This document shows, one piece after another, positions 24,370-33,506 of a stretch of 64,000 nt of DNA. The first letter of the stretch is position 1; each line of letters opens with the position of its first letter. Made by a program: the position numbers and the translations under genes. The notes beneath the pieces were generated by a model. That model was not told the DNA's origin. It did no database searches and saw only the letters and a program-made list of their open reading frames with translations. Source of the DNA: an uncultured Paludibacter sp. (GTDB lineage: Bacteria > Bacteroidota > Bacteroidia > Bacteroidales > Paludibacteraceae); assembly GCA_937897985.1 (NCBI GenBank), contig CALCBD010000040.1, positions 8,549 to 72,548 on the forward strand. The letters are read 5' to 3'.

Positions 24370-27300
24370 TTAAAAATTCAAATTAAACCCGAATACAAGT
24401 TGTTTTGTCAAAGGCATAGTTTCACTTCCGCCCCTTTCAGGGTCATAATTCTGAATCAGATGACTTTTTGAAGCAGTAAAAAGATTTGACGCTGTTGCAT
24501 AAACTCTGAGTTTACTGATCCCAACCTGAGTTGTAAGTTTAGCAGGCAGAGTATAACCAAGATTAAGATTCTTGATTTTGAAATAAGAGCCATCGATATA
24601 ATTCAGTGACATATAACCGTAGTAATCGTACAATTTGCCATCCTTTTTGGGACGGGGGAAATCGTTGGTTGGATTTTCGGGTGTCCAGTAATTCAGATTT
24701 GCAGGACTGTTCGATACTCCCGAAGGATCAAAACGACCTAAAAATTCAGCATCAATCATCTGACCCCAGCGAAGCAACATATATACATTCAAATCAAAGC
24801 CTTTGTAAGAAATGGAGTTGTTCAGTCCGGCAGTCCATTTGGGGGAACGACTTCCGAGGTACTGGCGATCAGCGGCAGTGATATTCATATCTCCATCCCT
24901 GTCCACTACTTTCAGCGATCCGGGTTTAAAAGCATTGGCAGTTCCGTTTAATTTGTATTTTGCCATTTCTTCTTCTTCGCCCAGTTGCCAGATTCCATCC
25001 AGTTTGTACGAATAAAATGAGTTGATGGGTCTGCCGATAAGCAACGAAGAAACCTCTGCATTTTGTCCCTGAATAATATCAGCATTTGTAATTAACGAAA
25101 CTATTTTTTCCTGATTTGCAGCAAAAGTAAATGTTGAATTCCATTTAAAATCTCTGCTTTGAATATTCACTGTGTTCAATGCCACTTCGATACCACGGTT
25201 ATTGGTTTTTCCAATATTCTGATAAGTTGAAAACTGTGCCGAACTTGCACCTCCCGCACCTGTGGATGGAGGCAAACTCCTGGCCATAAGAATATCTTTC
25301 GTATCGATATTGTAAAGATCAACATTCAAATCAATTCTGTTTTTAAGAATTGCAAAATCGACACCTATGTTTGATGTGGTGGATTTTTCCCAACCCAGCT
25401 CAGGATTGCCCACCAGGTATCCGAACTGATAAACTGTTGCAGCTGTATCGTTGAATCCGAATTTTGTATTGGCCGAAACGCTTCCACCCTGGGTAGCATA
25501 AGCCGGAGCACCGGCATTACCCGTTGTTCCATAACTCAGACGAAGTTTCAGATTGCTCAGCCAGCCGGATGCATTTTCGAGAAAACTTTCGTCGCTCATG
25601 CGCCACGCTCCCGACACTGAAGGGAAAAAATCCCATTGATGACCGGGTGCCAAAACAGAAGAACCATCCCATCGTGCTGTAGCTGTAAGGAAGTATTTTC
25701 CCGAATAATTGTACGAAATACGACCTGCAAAGCCAAAAGTCTGAGTCTGAATAAAATTAGAACTGATGGAGCGACTTGCAGGATCGGTTGCACCTAACGA
25801 ATTATAGGTATAGGTATCGAGCAACTGATTATAGCCTGAAGCATAATATGATTCGTCAATGCTCTTCATCCAGGTTGAAATTGCAGTAGCTTCAATATTG
25901 TGTTCGCCGAATTTTTCGGTATAACTGAGGATATTATCCCATGAATAGTTTCGGGTCAGATTGTCGGTTACACTTGCCTGATTGGTATAGCTGCCACCGA
26001 ACTGACTGGTTGAATTTTTGCCATTGTATATTCCCTGACGTGAAGCATTGATGGCTGCAGATATATTCGACCTGAATTTCAACTGTTTAACCGGCTGTAA
26101 AAGCAAATAAGCCGTATTAAAGGTTTTCAGCGAAACGGTATTATTAACTGCTTTATCATCGCTTGTATAATTGGCCAGAGGCGACAAACGATTAGCATCG
26201 CCCGAAACCGGGAAAAGATTAATTTTATTATTTTCGTCGTAAGGAGTACCCAGCGGAATATAAGTTGATGCCTGAGTCAGCATACTGGACGGTACTGTAT
26301 TTTTATCGTAGTAGGTGAGTTGGGAACTTGCTCCCACATTCAACCATTTATTCACTTCGTAATCCAGATTGGTATGTACGGAATATTTTGAAATATCATC
26401 GTTTTTGAAAATCCCCTGCTCATTGAAATACCCCAGTGAGAGATAAGATTTCACCTTGTCTTTACCTGACGAGAAAGTCACATTATGACTTTGTTGCGTT
26501 CCCTGACGTGTAATAAGGTCCACCCAGTTTACCCATTTATTGTCCTGAATTGCAGCCCATTCTTCATTCGAAAAGATTTTATAATCATCGGCTGTCGACT
26601 CCCACTGACCTACAGTACGAAAAGCCTCGCGACGAACATTCATATATGATTCGCCGGTTCGCGGAGTCGGATAATCAACAAAACCGTTGACTCCGTAATA
26701 ACTGTCAAGACTTACATTTACTTTGTTATCTTTCCCTTTTTTTGTGGTGATAATAACTACTCCGTTAGCACCCAACGACCCGTAAATAGCTGTAGATGAT
26801 GCATCTTTCAAAACATCAATACTTTCAATATCGTTGGGATTCAGGTCGGAATATGATCCACCCTGCACGCCATCGATAATGAACAGAGGTTCCGTATTAC
26901 GTGTTTTATTTCCGAACATATCGGTATAACCAATTGTCTTGGTACCACGAATCAGGATATTAACACCCGATCCGGCACCACCACCCGTACGGGTAATATC
27001 CATACCGGCTACTCTTCCCTGAATTGCCTCCATGGCATTTGAAGTCGGGGTTTGAATAATATCGGAGGTTTTTACTGACGAAACGGCACCGGTTAAATCA
27101 CGTTTTTTGACGGTACCATATCCGATTACAACAACTTCATCAAGTCCTTTGCTTTCGGGGGTTAATGCGATTTTTATCATCTTTTGATTTGTAAGTACTA
27201 TCTCCTGAGTCTGATAGCCGATATAACTTACAACAATAATTTTGTCGCCGGAAGAAACACTCAATTCAAATTTTCCGGACACATTCGTTATGGTACCATT

Positions 27301-27516
27301 TGTTGTACCTTTGATTACCACATTTGCACCAATAATCGGTTCAGCTTTTTCATCAACAATGGTACCTGTGATTACTTTTTTTTCCTGTTGGACAGCAGCG
27401 CTCGCTGAGTTAGCTGCAAGCTGCCCCGATGCCACTGCATTTGTTCCGGCAGCATTCAAACCTGTTAAGCCTAATGACAGGCCTAATAACATCAAAAAAT
27501 TTATTCGTTTTTTCAT
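24370..27516 (-). CDS. susC: SusC/RagA-family TonB-linked outer membrane transporter
   Basis: TonB-dependent oligosaccharide importer of 1048 residues. Signal peptide, carboxypeptidase-regulatory-like domain (about 48-125, ITGTIVDEKAEPIIGANVVIKGT), TonB-box/linker DEVVVIGYGTVKKRDLTGA, plug (about 130-240, with VLKDASSTAIYGSLGANGVV), then the large barrel ending FGFNLNF. It forms a gated complex with the SusD lipoprotein downstream and imports products made by the surface GHs of this locus. The upstream 487-bp AT-rich region should contain its promoter. Confidence 0.96.
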   Translation of the reverse strand: MKKRINFLMLLGLSLGLTGLNAAGTNAVASGQLAANSASAAVQQEKKVITGTIVDEKAEPIIGANVVIKGTTNGTITNVSGKFELSVSSGDKIIVVSYIGYQTQEIVLTNQKMIKIALTPESKGLDEVVVIGYGTVKKRDLTGAVSSVKTSDIIQTPTSNAMEAIQGRVAGMDITRTGGGAGSGVNILIRGTKTIGYTDMFGNKTRNTEPLFIIDGVQGGSYSDLNPNDIESIDVLKDASSTAIYGSLGANGVVIITTKKGKDNKVNVSLDSYYGVNGFVDYPTPRTGESYMNVRREAFRTVGQWESTADDYKIFSNEEWAAIQDNKWVNWVDLITRQGTQQSHNVTFSSGKDKVKSYLSLGYFNEQGIFKNDDISKYSVHTNLDYEVNKWLNVGASSQLTYYDKNTVPSSMLTQASTYIPLGTPYDENNKINLFPVSGDANRLSPLANYTSDDKAVNNTVSLKTFNTAYLLLQPVKQLKFRSNISAAINASRQGIYNGKNSTSQFGGSYTNQASVTDNLTRNYSWDNILSYTEKFGEHNIEATAISTWMKSIDESYYASGYNQLLDTYTYNSLGATDPASRSISSNFIQTQTFGFAGRISYNYSGKYFLTATARWDGSSVLAPGHQWDFFPSVSGAWRMSDESFLENASGWLSNLKLRLSYGTTGNAGAPAYATQGGSVSANTKFGFNDTAATVYQFGYLVGNPELGWEKSTTSNIGVDFAILKNRIDLNVDLYNIDTKDILMARSLPPSTGAGGASSAQFSTYQNIGKTNNRGIEVALNTVNIQSRDFKWNSTFTFAANQEKIVSLITNADIIQGQNAEVSSLLIGRPINSFYSYKLDGIWQLGEEEEMAKYKLNGTANAFKPGSLKVVDRDGDMNITAADRQYLGSRSPKWTAGLNNSISYKGFDLNVYMLLRWGQMIDAEFLGRFDPSGVSNSPANLNYWTPENPTNDFPRPKKDGKLYDYYGYMSLNYIDGSYFKIKNLNLGYTLPAKLTTQVGISKLRVYATASNLFTASKSHLIQNYDPERGGSETMPLTKQLVFGFNLNF

Positions 27517-28003
27517 ATTTCAATTTTAAAACCAGGTTGGTTTTATTTAAATAATTAGTATTAGTTTATTGGACTATAAGGAATTTAATTAATTCTTGTG
27601 ATTTGATTTTTCAGGCTTGTTTCATAGGCATTTAATTTTATGAATTTAACACTAATGCTGATTTGAGTTATTATTTTAATTAATAAAATATTATAACAAT
27701 ATGCAAAATAATTAAATCTAAGACGAACAAAATTTACAACTGTAATCAATAAAAAATGCTATAAAATAAGATTAATGTTGACATTTTAATATCTTTCGCT
27801 AAATATTTAATTATTAATTATTTAGTGAATTTTATTAATTTTAAGCCATTATAAATCAAAGATTTAATAACAAAGAATCAACAAACGTTCGTTGGAAGTT
27901 CATTTTTTCAACGAACACGTTCATTCACCTGCGAAAAACAAGACGGGAGTTGATTAGCAGTGAGATAACGTATTATAAAACTCATTTTATGCCATTTGAA
28001 TGC
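27517..28003. other. AT-rich regulatory gap upstream of susC
   Basis: No coding sequence is apparent. The region is very AT-rich near 27540-27860. At its GH140 end it contains an inverted repeat (27887-27916). No consensus -7 box was found on the minus strand. It separates the GH2-GH140 genes from susC-susD, so the locus may have two transcription units. Confidence 0.6.
27887..27916. repeat. Inverted repeat, possible operator of susC
   Basis: GTTCGTTG (27887-27894) and CAACGAAC (27909-27916) are exact inverted repeats 14 nt apart. Each is next to another ACGTT/ACGTTC element, so it looks more like a regulator site than a terminator. It lies about 370 bp upstream of the susC start. Confidence 0.4.
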
Positions 28004-29488
28004 TTATTTCCGGTAGAGTTTTTCGACGTCCGGAGAGTTGGCTTCCGGAAATGTTTTTGACTTGTCGATGGCAATCAGCACCCTGTCGTTGCCTGCATTA
28101 TAAGCTGCATCGACAGTAAACTCCACTGTTTTGTTTCCATCAAATTCGCCGATAAATTGCAGTGAACCATTTTTCGGATTAAACCACCAGCACTTTTTCA
28201 CATCACCCCCGATTTTTGACAGATCAATGCTCATTGGCCTTGCACTGTAATTATAAACCAGCAAATAATTATTTCCGCGCGTTGCTATTGCCCTGTCGTA
28301 ACGTTCACCATTCTGACCTGCAATAATACTTTGGTCCGGAACACGTTCAAAGAATGGAAATGAGAGCATTAACATTTTCAGATATTTCATTTGGTTATAG
28401 CCCGGATCATTCAGGCAATCGTACCAATAACGGGTCGGGAAGAATGAAGCGCCCACACCCGGTTTATAAAACTGCATGATTGAATTATGACCGTAAACGT
28501 GGCCGAATGAGCCTGCAAAAACCGACCAGTAGGCATATCTGCGCACATCATTTGCCGTCCAGCGGGTTTCATTTTCGTCGTGTAGTCCCTGAGGAATATC
28601 TTCGTAGGAAGGTTCACCATCGATGACAGGTTTCAGCGGTGTCATGGCAAGGCTGCTTTCCACATATCGCCAGTTGTCTTCTTCTGTATTTTCAGCAATG
28701 GTATAATCTCCATCACCCTTGCGCTGTCCGTAACGGCGATGTCCGCTCTGGAACATATTAAAATCGAGCCATGATGCATTATTAAACCATGTAGCCGAGG
28801 ATGTTCTGCCCCGGGGATGATAGGTCATCAGGTGGTTATGGTCAATGGCTTTGATACTTTTTGCCAGTGTTTCCCACACTTCTGTATTTACATCACCACG
28901 AATATCGCCACCTATGAACCAGATAATATTGGGAGTATCCTTATAACGTTCGGCAAGGAACTTACCATAGCTTTGAGCTTCGGTCACCGACATTTTTCCC
29001 GACTTTACCAAACCTCCCCAAATACAATCCATCCCAATGTAAATACCTCTCTTTTCGGCAGCTTTGATAATGAAATCCAAATGATCCCAGTAACCGTAAA
29101 CTCCTTTTTTATTTATATTCTTAAAATTAAAACCTTCAGGCATCGACGACATTCCGTAATAATTAACAGAAGGTACACCATCGATGGTCTGAATCTGAAC
29201 AACATTAAATCCCTTTTTGCTGCATTCCGATAAATAATACTCAGCCTCATCCCTGTTCAGTCGTTCGGGCAGCAACCAGCCTGTATCTCCCAGCCAAAAG
29301 AACGGTTCGCCGTTTTCGTGCTGCAGGTAGCGGCCGTTTTCACTCACTTTAAGCCTGCCGTTTTCCCATGGCATTTTTGCTGCTGATAAACCTGCAGATA
29401 AAAGCATCAACAGCAGAAAAAGAGGAACCTGATGAAGGAAGTGACTGAAACAAATAACGGACTTTTTGAAATTATACAGGTTTTTCAT
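28004..29488 (-). CDS. GH140-like apiosidase (DUF4038 family)
   Basis: Secreted glycoside hydrolase of 494 residues with an N-terminal signal (cleavage near LSA|A, about 36). It has a (beta/alpha)8 barrel followed by a short C-terminal beta domain (about 400-480). The early FFWLGDTGW motif is typical of DUF4038. The likely catalytic pair is Asp 195 (IGGD) and Glu 292 (IDGEPSYE); their 97-residue spacing equals that recalled for the characterised B. thetaiotaomicron GH140 apiosidase (D187/E284). Such enzymes release apiose-linked chains from the galacturonan backbone of rhamnogalacturonan II. It follows the GH2 gene by 75 bp on the same strand. A shorter start within the long N-terminus is possible. 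Confidence 0.88.
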   Translation of the reverse strand: MKNLYNFKKSVICFSHFLHQVPLFLLLMLLSAGLSAAKMPWENGRLKVSENGRYLQHENGEPFFWLGDTGWLLPERLNRDEAEYYLSECSKKGFNVVQIQTIDGVPSVNYYGMSSMPEGFNFKNINKKGVYGYWDHLDFIIKAAEKRGIYIGMDCIWGGLVKSGKMSVTEAQSYGKFLAERYKDTPNIIWFIGGDIRGDVNTEVWETLAKSIKAIDHNHLMTYHPRGRTSSATWFNNASWLDFNMFQSGHRRYGQRKGDGDYTIAENTEEDNWRYVESSLAMTPLKPVIDGEPSYEDIPQGLHDENETRWTANDVRRYAYWSVFAGSFGHVYGHNSIMQFYKPGVGASFFPTRYWYDCLNDPGYNQMKYLKMLMLSFPFFERVPDQSIIAGQNGERYDRAIATRGNNYLLVYNYSARPMSIDLSKIGGDVKKCWWFNPKNGSLQFIGEFDGNKTVEFTVDAAYNAGNDRVLIAIDKSKTFPEANSPDVEKLYRK

Positions 29489-29563
29489 TTTTTATATTTT
29501 TCGATTTGTTTGATGATGAATAATTCAATTTTCGGATTTAACCAACATTCCGGATTATTTTAA

Positions 29564-32422
29564 CTATTGAACTGAAGCAAAAGTGAATTTTATTCTTCCC
29601 TTAAATGTCCCATCCACCCATTTGGGTTGTGCCGAAGGCCCGTTCAAATCTGTTGAATTAACTTTGTTACGCACAGCAGGAATAACGTTCATCACTGAAA
29701 TTCCGGTTGGAGGCAAAGTATACAGCAATTTATCCCTTCCGTCGCGTGGTTCATAAATACCGATATAGGAGTCGGGAGTTTCATTAACGATTGAAATTTC
29801 GCCCTCGGCAGTACTCAGTACCATCCGGCTCACATTAGCAAAATAACCTTTAAACTCAGGATATTCGAACGATTCGCCGGGTATTGCATCGTTATAATCA
29901 TTAGCCCATGCATTATATACCGTTCCCTGTAAACGATTCTGCCAAACCCTGTAAGGTCCGTCACCCAACCAGCGCTTTCTGAGTACTTTATCTTCCGGAT
30001 AGTCGAATTTAATACCCATTAAGTCCACAACCGCACTAAAATTATAGCTGTAATCGAGTGTAAGTGACCCATCGGGAGCTATGGTCCAGACAGCCTTATC
30101 CAGATTACCAAGCCTGTAACCGGCCGTCACCACCAGATTGTTGTTCTCTGTTTTTGTTTCAAAACCAACAAAATGTGCAGCATCCTTAAATTCAGTATAG
30201 GTACGGTCCTTCAATTTTGCCTGTTCGTCGTCATGATTATAAAACTGATCGAGCGATCGGTCGGCACGCCGGGCAGCAACGAAACGCGGACCGTTTGAAA
30301 AACTGATAACATTTCCGTTTGAAATAATCTTTTTCAGTTCACCATCAATTGTGCTGAACGAAAATTCATTTTTACCAGCATTAACAATCAGAAATTCACC
30401 AGTTTTACTGACAACAGGAACCACGCCTGCTACTGACTTATCGGGAAAAACAACCGGCAATCTGAACGACCACTGCCAGAGTTCTTCACCATTTCCGTCA
30501 ACGACGGAGAGATACAGCACTTCAGCCTGAGGATTTACTGAAGTATTCAGATTTAACTTCCCGGTGGAATGAGCCGGAATATCAACGTTCTTAATTTCAC
30601 CCTGTTGAAGTATTTCGGATACAGGTTCCTGTGTGTTCGTACTCCTGAATCTGACCTGTTTCCATATAAAACGACATGATGTAGTATTCAGAAAATCGTA
30701 TCTGTTTTCAATCGTGAAAACTCCGTTAAAGTTTCGATCAATATTTTTTTCCATCACCTGAACGGGTGACCATATTTGTTTGACTGTATAAAAACTACCT
30801 TCTTTCTCGTGATGCGGACCGACAATACCATCGGCAGCCCAGTTGCCCTGGTTATCAATCATACCATTCATATCGACACGTTTCACCCCTTCGTCGGCAA
30901 GTACCCATAGGAATCCTCCGGCACAGCGTGGATGTTTTTGCATCATTTCCCAGTAATCGTGCAATCCGGCTCCGTGACCACCATCGTACAATCCGTGTAA
31001 AAATTCGGTCGGCATAAAAATCTCCGGCTTTCGCAGGTAGTCCTGTGTTTCGCCATAAGAGCGATAATGCATGGTTTCAAAGCCGCCAAAATTTCCCTGC
31101 GGATGAATTACAGGTCGGTTTTGCAGGTCGTATTTCCGGAATTCATTGTCTAATTCAGTATTCCATCCACCCTCATTCCCATTGCTCCACCAGATAATGC
31201 AGGGGTGATTCACATCACGTTCCACCATTTCTTTGACCAATTTCACTCCGGTGACAGTATCATATTTACCATGCCAGCCACCAAGTTCATTTTCGACATA
31301 TAACCCGAGAGAGTCGCAGGCATCAAGAAACTCAGGGTCAGGCGGATAGTGCGACAGTCGTACTGCATTCATATTCATGCTTTTTATCAACAGTACATCT
31401 TCGATATTCAATGCTTTGGAAAGCGTTCGTCCGCTTTCGGGACGGAAACTGTGACGGTTGATGCCGCGAATTTTAATTTTCACACCATTCAGGTACAGAC
31501 CATCGCCGGGGCGGACTTCAATCATACGAAACCCGAATTGATCATTGATAGTATGCAAGATTGAACCATCATTTGAACACAACGAAACTTTTGCAGTATA
31601 ACGCACCGGTGTTTCGGCAGTCCACAGGCGCGGATTCAGGACTTTCAGGTCAAACTCCGACCGGTCGCTGCCTTTTTTTACGGGGTACCTGCCGGCAGCA
31701 ATGATTCTGCCTTCTGTATCAGATAATTCGAGTTGGAAATTTGCGTCGTCCACAGCACGGTTAAGACTACAGATTGCTGTGAAATGCCCATCGGCCCGGG
31801 CATCGATGGTCAACTGAGAAATATGCACAGCAGGTTTTATCTCGAGAAATACAGGCCTGAAGATTCCGCCGAAATTCCAGTAATCGGCTCTACGTTCAGC
31901 CAGATTAACCGAAGCGTTGGTACTTTCTTTGCTCACATTCACTTCCAGCAGATTTTTTTTACCATATTTTAATCTCCCGGAAATATTATATGAGAATCTG
32001 TAAAATGCTCCCTGATGAATTTCGCCGGCTTTCTGTCCGTTAATTTTCACTTCGGTATCGGTCATCGAAGCTTCAAAAACGATGTAAACCTGTTTACCTC
32101 TCCAGTTTTCAGGCACATTAAATTCGTATTTGTACATGCCTTTTTCATTGGCCACACCTTCGGGAAAAGCTTTACCATAAAATTTCATTCCATATTGGTA
32201 TTGCCCGAAACCCTGTAATTCCCAGCAGGATGGCACTGCAATTTTAGTCCATTTCCCTGCATTCATGCCTTCATTACAATAAAAATCCCACAGTTTAGCA
32301 TCATCGCTTCCGCGACCCGAAAGATAAATGCGCTCAGTCTGCGTGCCACGGTTTTGTGCTTTTACGATGGTAAAAAATACTAAAACGAAAGTAATCAGAA
32401 TAATAATTTTCGATTGATTCAT
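29564..32422 (-). CDS. Glycoside hydrolase family 2, beta-galactosidase/glucuronidase-like
   Basis: Secreted exo-glycosidase of 952 residues with a signal peptide (cleavage near VKA|Q, 22). Domains: jelly-roll sugar-binding N-terminus (about 40-195), immunoglobulin-like domain (about 198-298), TIM barrel (about 300-590), and C-terminal beta domains including a LacZ-type small-chain region. The acid/base Glu 417 lies in SNGNEGGW, the nucleophile Glu 473 in PTEFLHG, and the RGINRHSF substrate loop is present at about 319. It is the first gene of the minus-strand enzyme pair with GH140. Specificity (galactoside, glucuronide, galacturonide or arabinoside) cannot be decided by eye. Confidence 0.92.
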   Translation of the reverse strand: MNQSKIIILITFVLVFFTIVKAQNRGTQTERIYLSGRGSDDAKLWDFYCNEGMNAGKWTKIAVPSCWELQGFGQYQYGMKFYGKAFPEGVANEKGMYKYEFNVPENWRGKQVYIVFEASMTDTEVKINGQKAGEIHQGAFYRFSYNISGRLKYGKKNLLEVNVSKESTNASVNLAERRADYWNFGGIFRPVFLEIKPAVHISQLTIDARADGHFTAICSLNRAVDDANFQLELSDTEGRIIAAGRYPVKKGSDRSEFDLKVLNPRLWTAETPVRYTAKVSLCSNDGSILHTINDQFGFRMIEVRPGDGLYLNGVKIKIRGINRHSFRPESGRTLSKALNIEDVLLIKSMNMNAVRLSHYPPDPEFLDACDSLGLYVENELGGWHGKYDTVTGVKLVKEMVERDVNHPCIIWWSNGNEGGWNTELDNEFRKYDLQNRPVIHPQGNFGGFETMHYRSYGETQDYLRKPEIFMPTEFLHGLYDGGHGAGLHDYWEMMQKHPRCAGGFLWVLADEGVKRVDMNGMIDNQGNWAADGIVGPHHEKEGSFYTVKQIWSPVQVMEKNIDRNFNGVFTIENRYDFLNTTSCRFIWKQVRFRSTNTQEPVSEILQQGEIKNVDIPAHSTGKLNLNTSVNPQAEVLYLSVVDGNGEELWQWSFRLPVVFPDKSVAGVVPVVSKTGEFLIVNAGKNEFSFSTIDGELKKIISNGNVISFSNGPRFVAARRADRSLDQFYNHDDEQAKLKDRTYTEFKDAAHFVGFETKTENNNLVVTAGYRLGNLDKAVWTIAPDGSLTLDYSYNFSAVVDLMGIKFDYPEDKVLRKRWLGDGPYRVWQNRLQGTVYNAWANDYNDAIPGESFEYPEFKGYFANVSRMVLSTAEGEISIVNETPDSYIGIYEPRDGRDKLLYTLPPTGISVMNVIPAVRNKVNSTDLNGPSAQPKWVDGTFKGRIKFTFASVQ

Positions 32423-32683
32423 ATTGTGTGTATTTGGCAGTTAATCTCGTTTTTGAGACGGAAAAACAATGTGTTTGTACCCGCAGAATCTAACTAATCC
32501 ATCATTTTTCGTTACAATTTGAAAGACATTTCATGGCGGTGAAGCATTTGCGATTGAAAATTTTTTACTGAATATTTTGTGCCTTCAATGATTACAGATA
32601 TGATTATCAGAACTATCTGATTTTTCAACCGGAAGTATGAAGTAATTTTTCATTATTAAAGAACCAAATTGACAGAAAAACGT

Positions 32684-32691
32684 TAATTTTG
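32684..32691 (+). promoter_or_regulatory. Candidate -7 box of nitroreductase gene
   Basis: TAATTTTG fits TAnnTTTG, 28 bp before the start codon. It lies in the 297-bp divergent gap with the GH2 gene, in which I see no other feature. Confidence 0.45.
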
Positions 32692-32719
32692 ACGTATACT
32701 AATTTTTAACGAACCAAAT

Positions 32720-33448
32720 ATGCAACTTCAGGAAGTTTTGAATTTTCGCCGTTCAGTGCGCAATTTTTCTTCAGATCAGGTACCCGAAATTGAAAAAGTA
32801 AAAAATTGTATTGAGCTGGCAACACTTGCGCCAAACAGTTCGAACATGCAACTCTGGGAATTTCATCACATTACCAACAAAGAAATGATTCAGAAACTCG
32901 CTCAGGCATGTTTAGGCCAGAGTGCCGTTTCAACTTCAAATCAGGTGGTGGTATTTGTTACACGTCAGGATTTATATCGCCGGCGTTCACGGCAGGTGCT
33001 GGAATTTGAGACGGAAAACATCAGACGGAACAGCCCTGCCGATCGACAGGAAAAGCGAACAAAGGACATTAAAATTTATTACGGTAAAATGATGCCTTTT
33101 CTTTACGCACGTTTCTTTGGTTTAGCGGGAATTTTTCGAAAAATATTAACTAAAACGGTAAGCCTTTTCCGACCTATGTTTACCGAAACGTCCGAATGCG
33201 ACCAGCGCGTTGTTGTTCACAAGACCTGTGCATTAGCTGCACAGACTTTTATGATTGCTATGGCTAACGAAGGCTACGACACCTGTCCGCTCGAAGGTTT
33301 CGACAGCAAACGTGTCAAAAAACTGCTGCATCTGCCACACGGAGCAGAAATCAACATGGTCATCCCCTGCGGAATCCGCAACGGCAACAAAGGCATAAGG
33401 GGTGAAAGATTCAGGGTACCATTCGACGAGGTGTACAAACAACATTAA
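32720..33448 (+). CDS. Nitroreductase family FMN oxidoreductase
   Basis: Flavin-dependent NAD(P)H oxidoreductase of 242 residues. The N-terminal RRSVRNFSSDQV and LAPNSSNMQLWEF motifs bind FMN phosphate and ring; AAQTFMIAMANEGYDTCPLEGFD and the final GxRxxx region complete the fold. Between them (about residues 95-165) lies an Arg/Lys- and aromatic-rich insertion (YYGKMMPFLYARFFGLAGIFRK) that may sit at a membrane or cap the active site. Substrate unknown. It stands alone with its own promoter, divergent from the glycan locus and convergent with the LtaS-like gene. Confidence 0.88.
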   Translation: MQLQEVLNFRRSVRNFSSDQVPEIEKVKNCIELATLAPNSSNMQLWEFHHITNKEMIQKLAQACLGQSAVSTSNQVVVFVTRQDLYRRRSRQVLEFETENIRRNSPADRQEKRTKDIKIYYGKMMPFLYARFFGLAGIFRKILTKTVSLFRPMFTETSECDQRVVVHKTCALAAQTFMIAMANEGYDTCPLEGFDSKRVKKLLHLPHGAEINMVIPCGIRNGNKGIRGERFRVPFDEVYKQH

Positions 33449-33506
33449 ACAGGCCGGCAATCACTGATTTTTCAGGGATTTCAATCACAAAAATCCTTTT
33501 CGTCAG

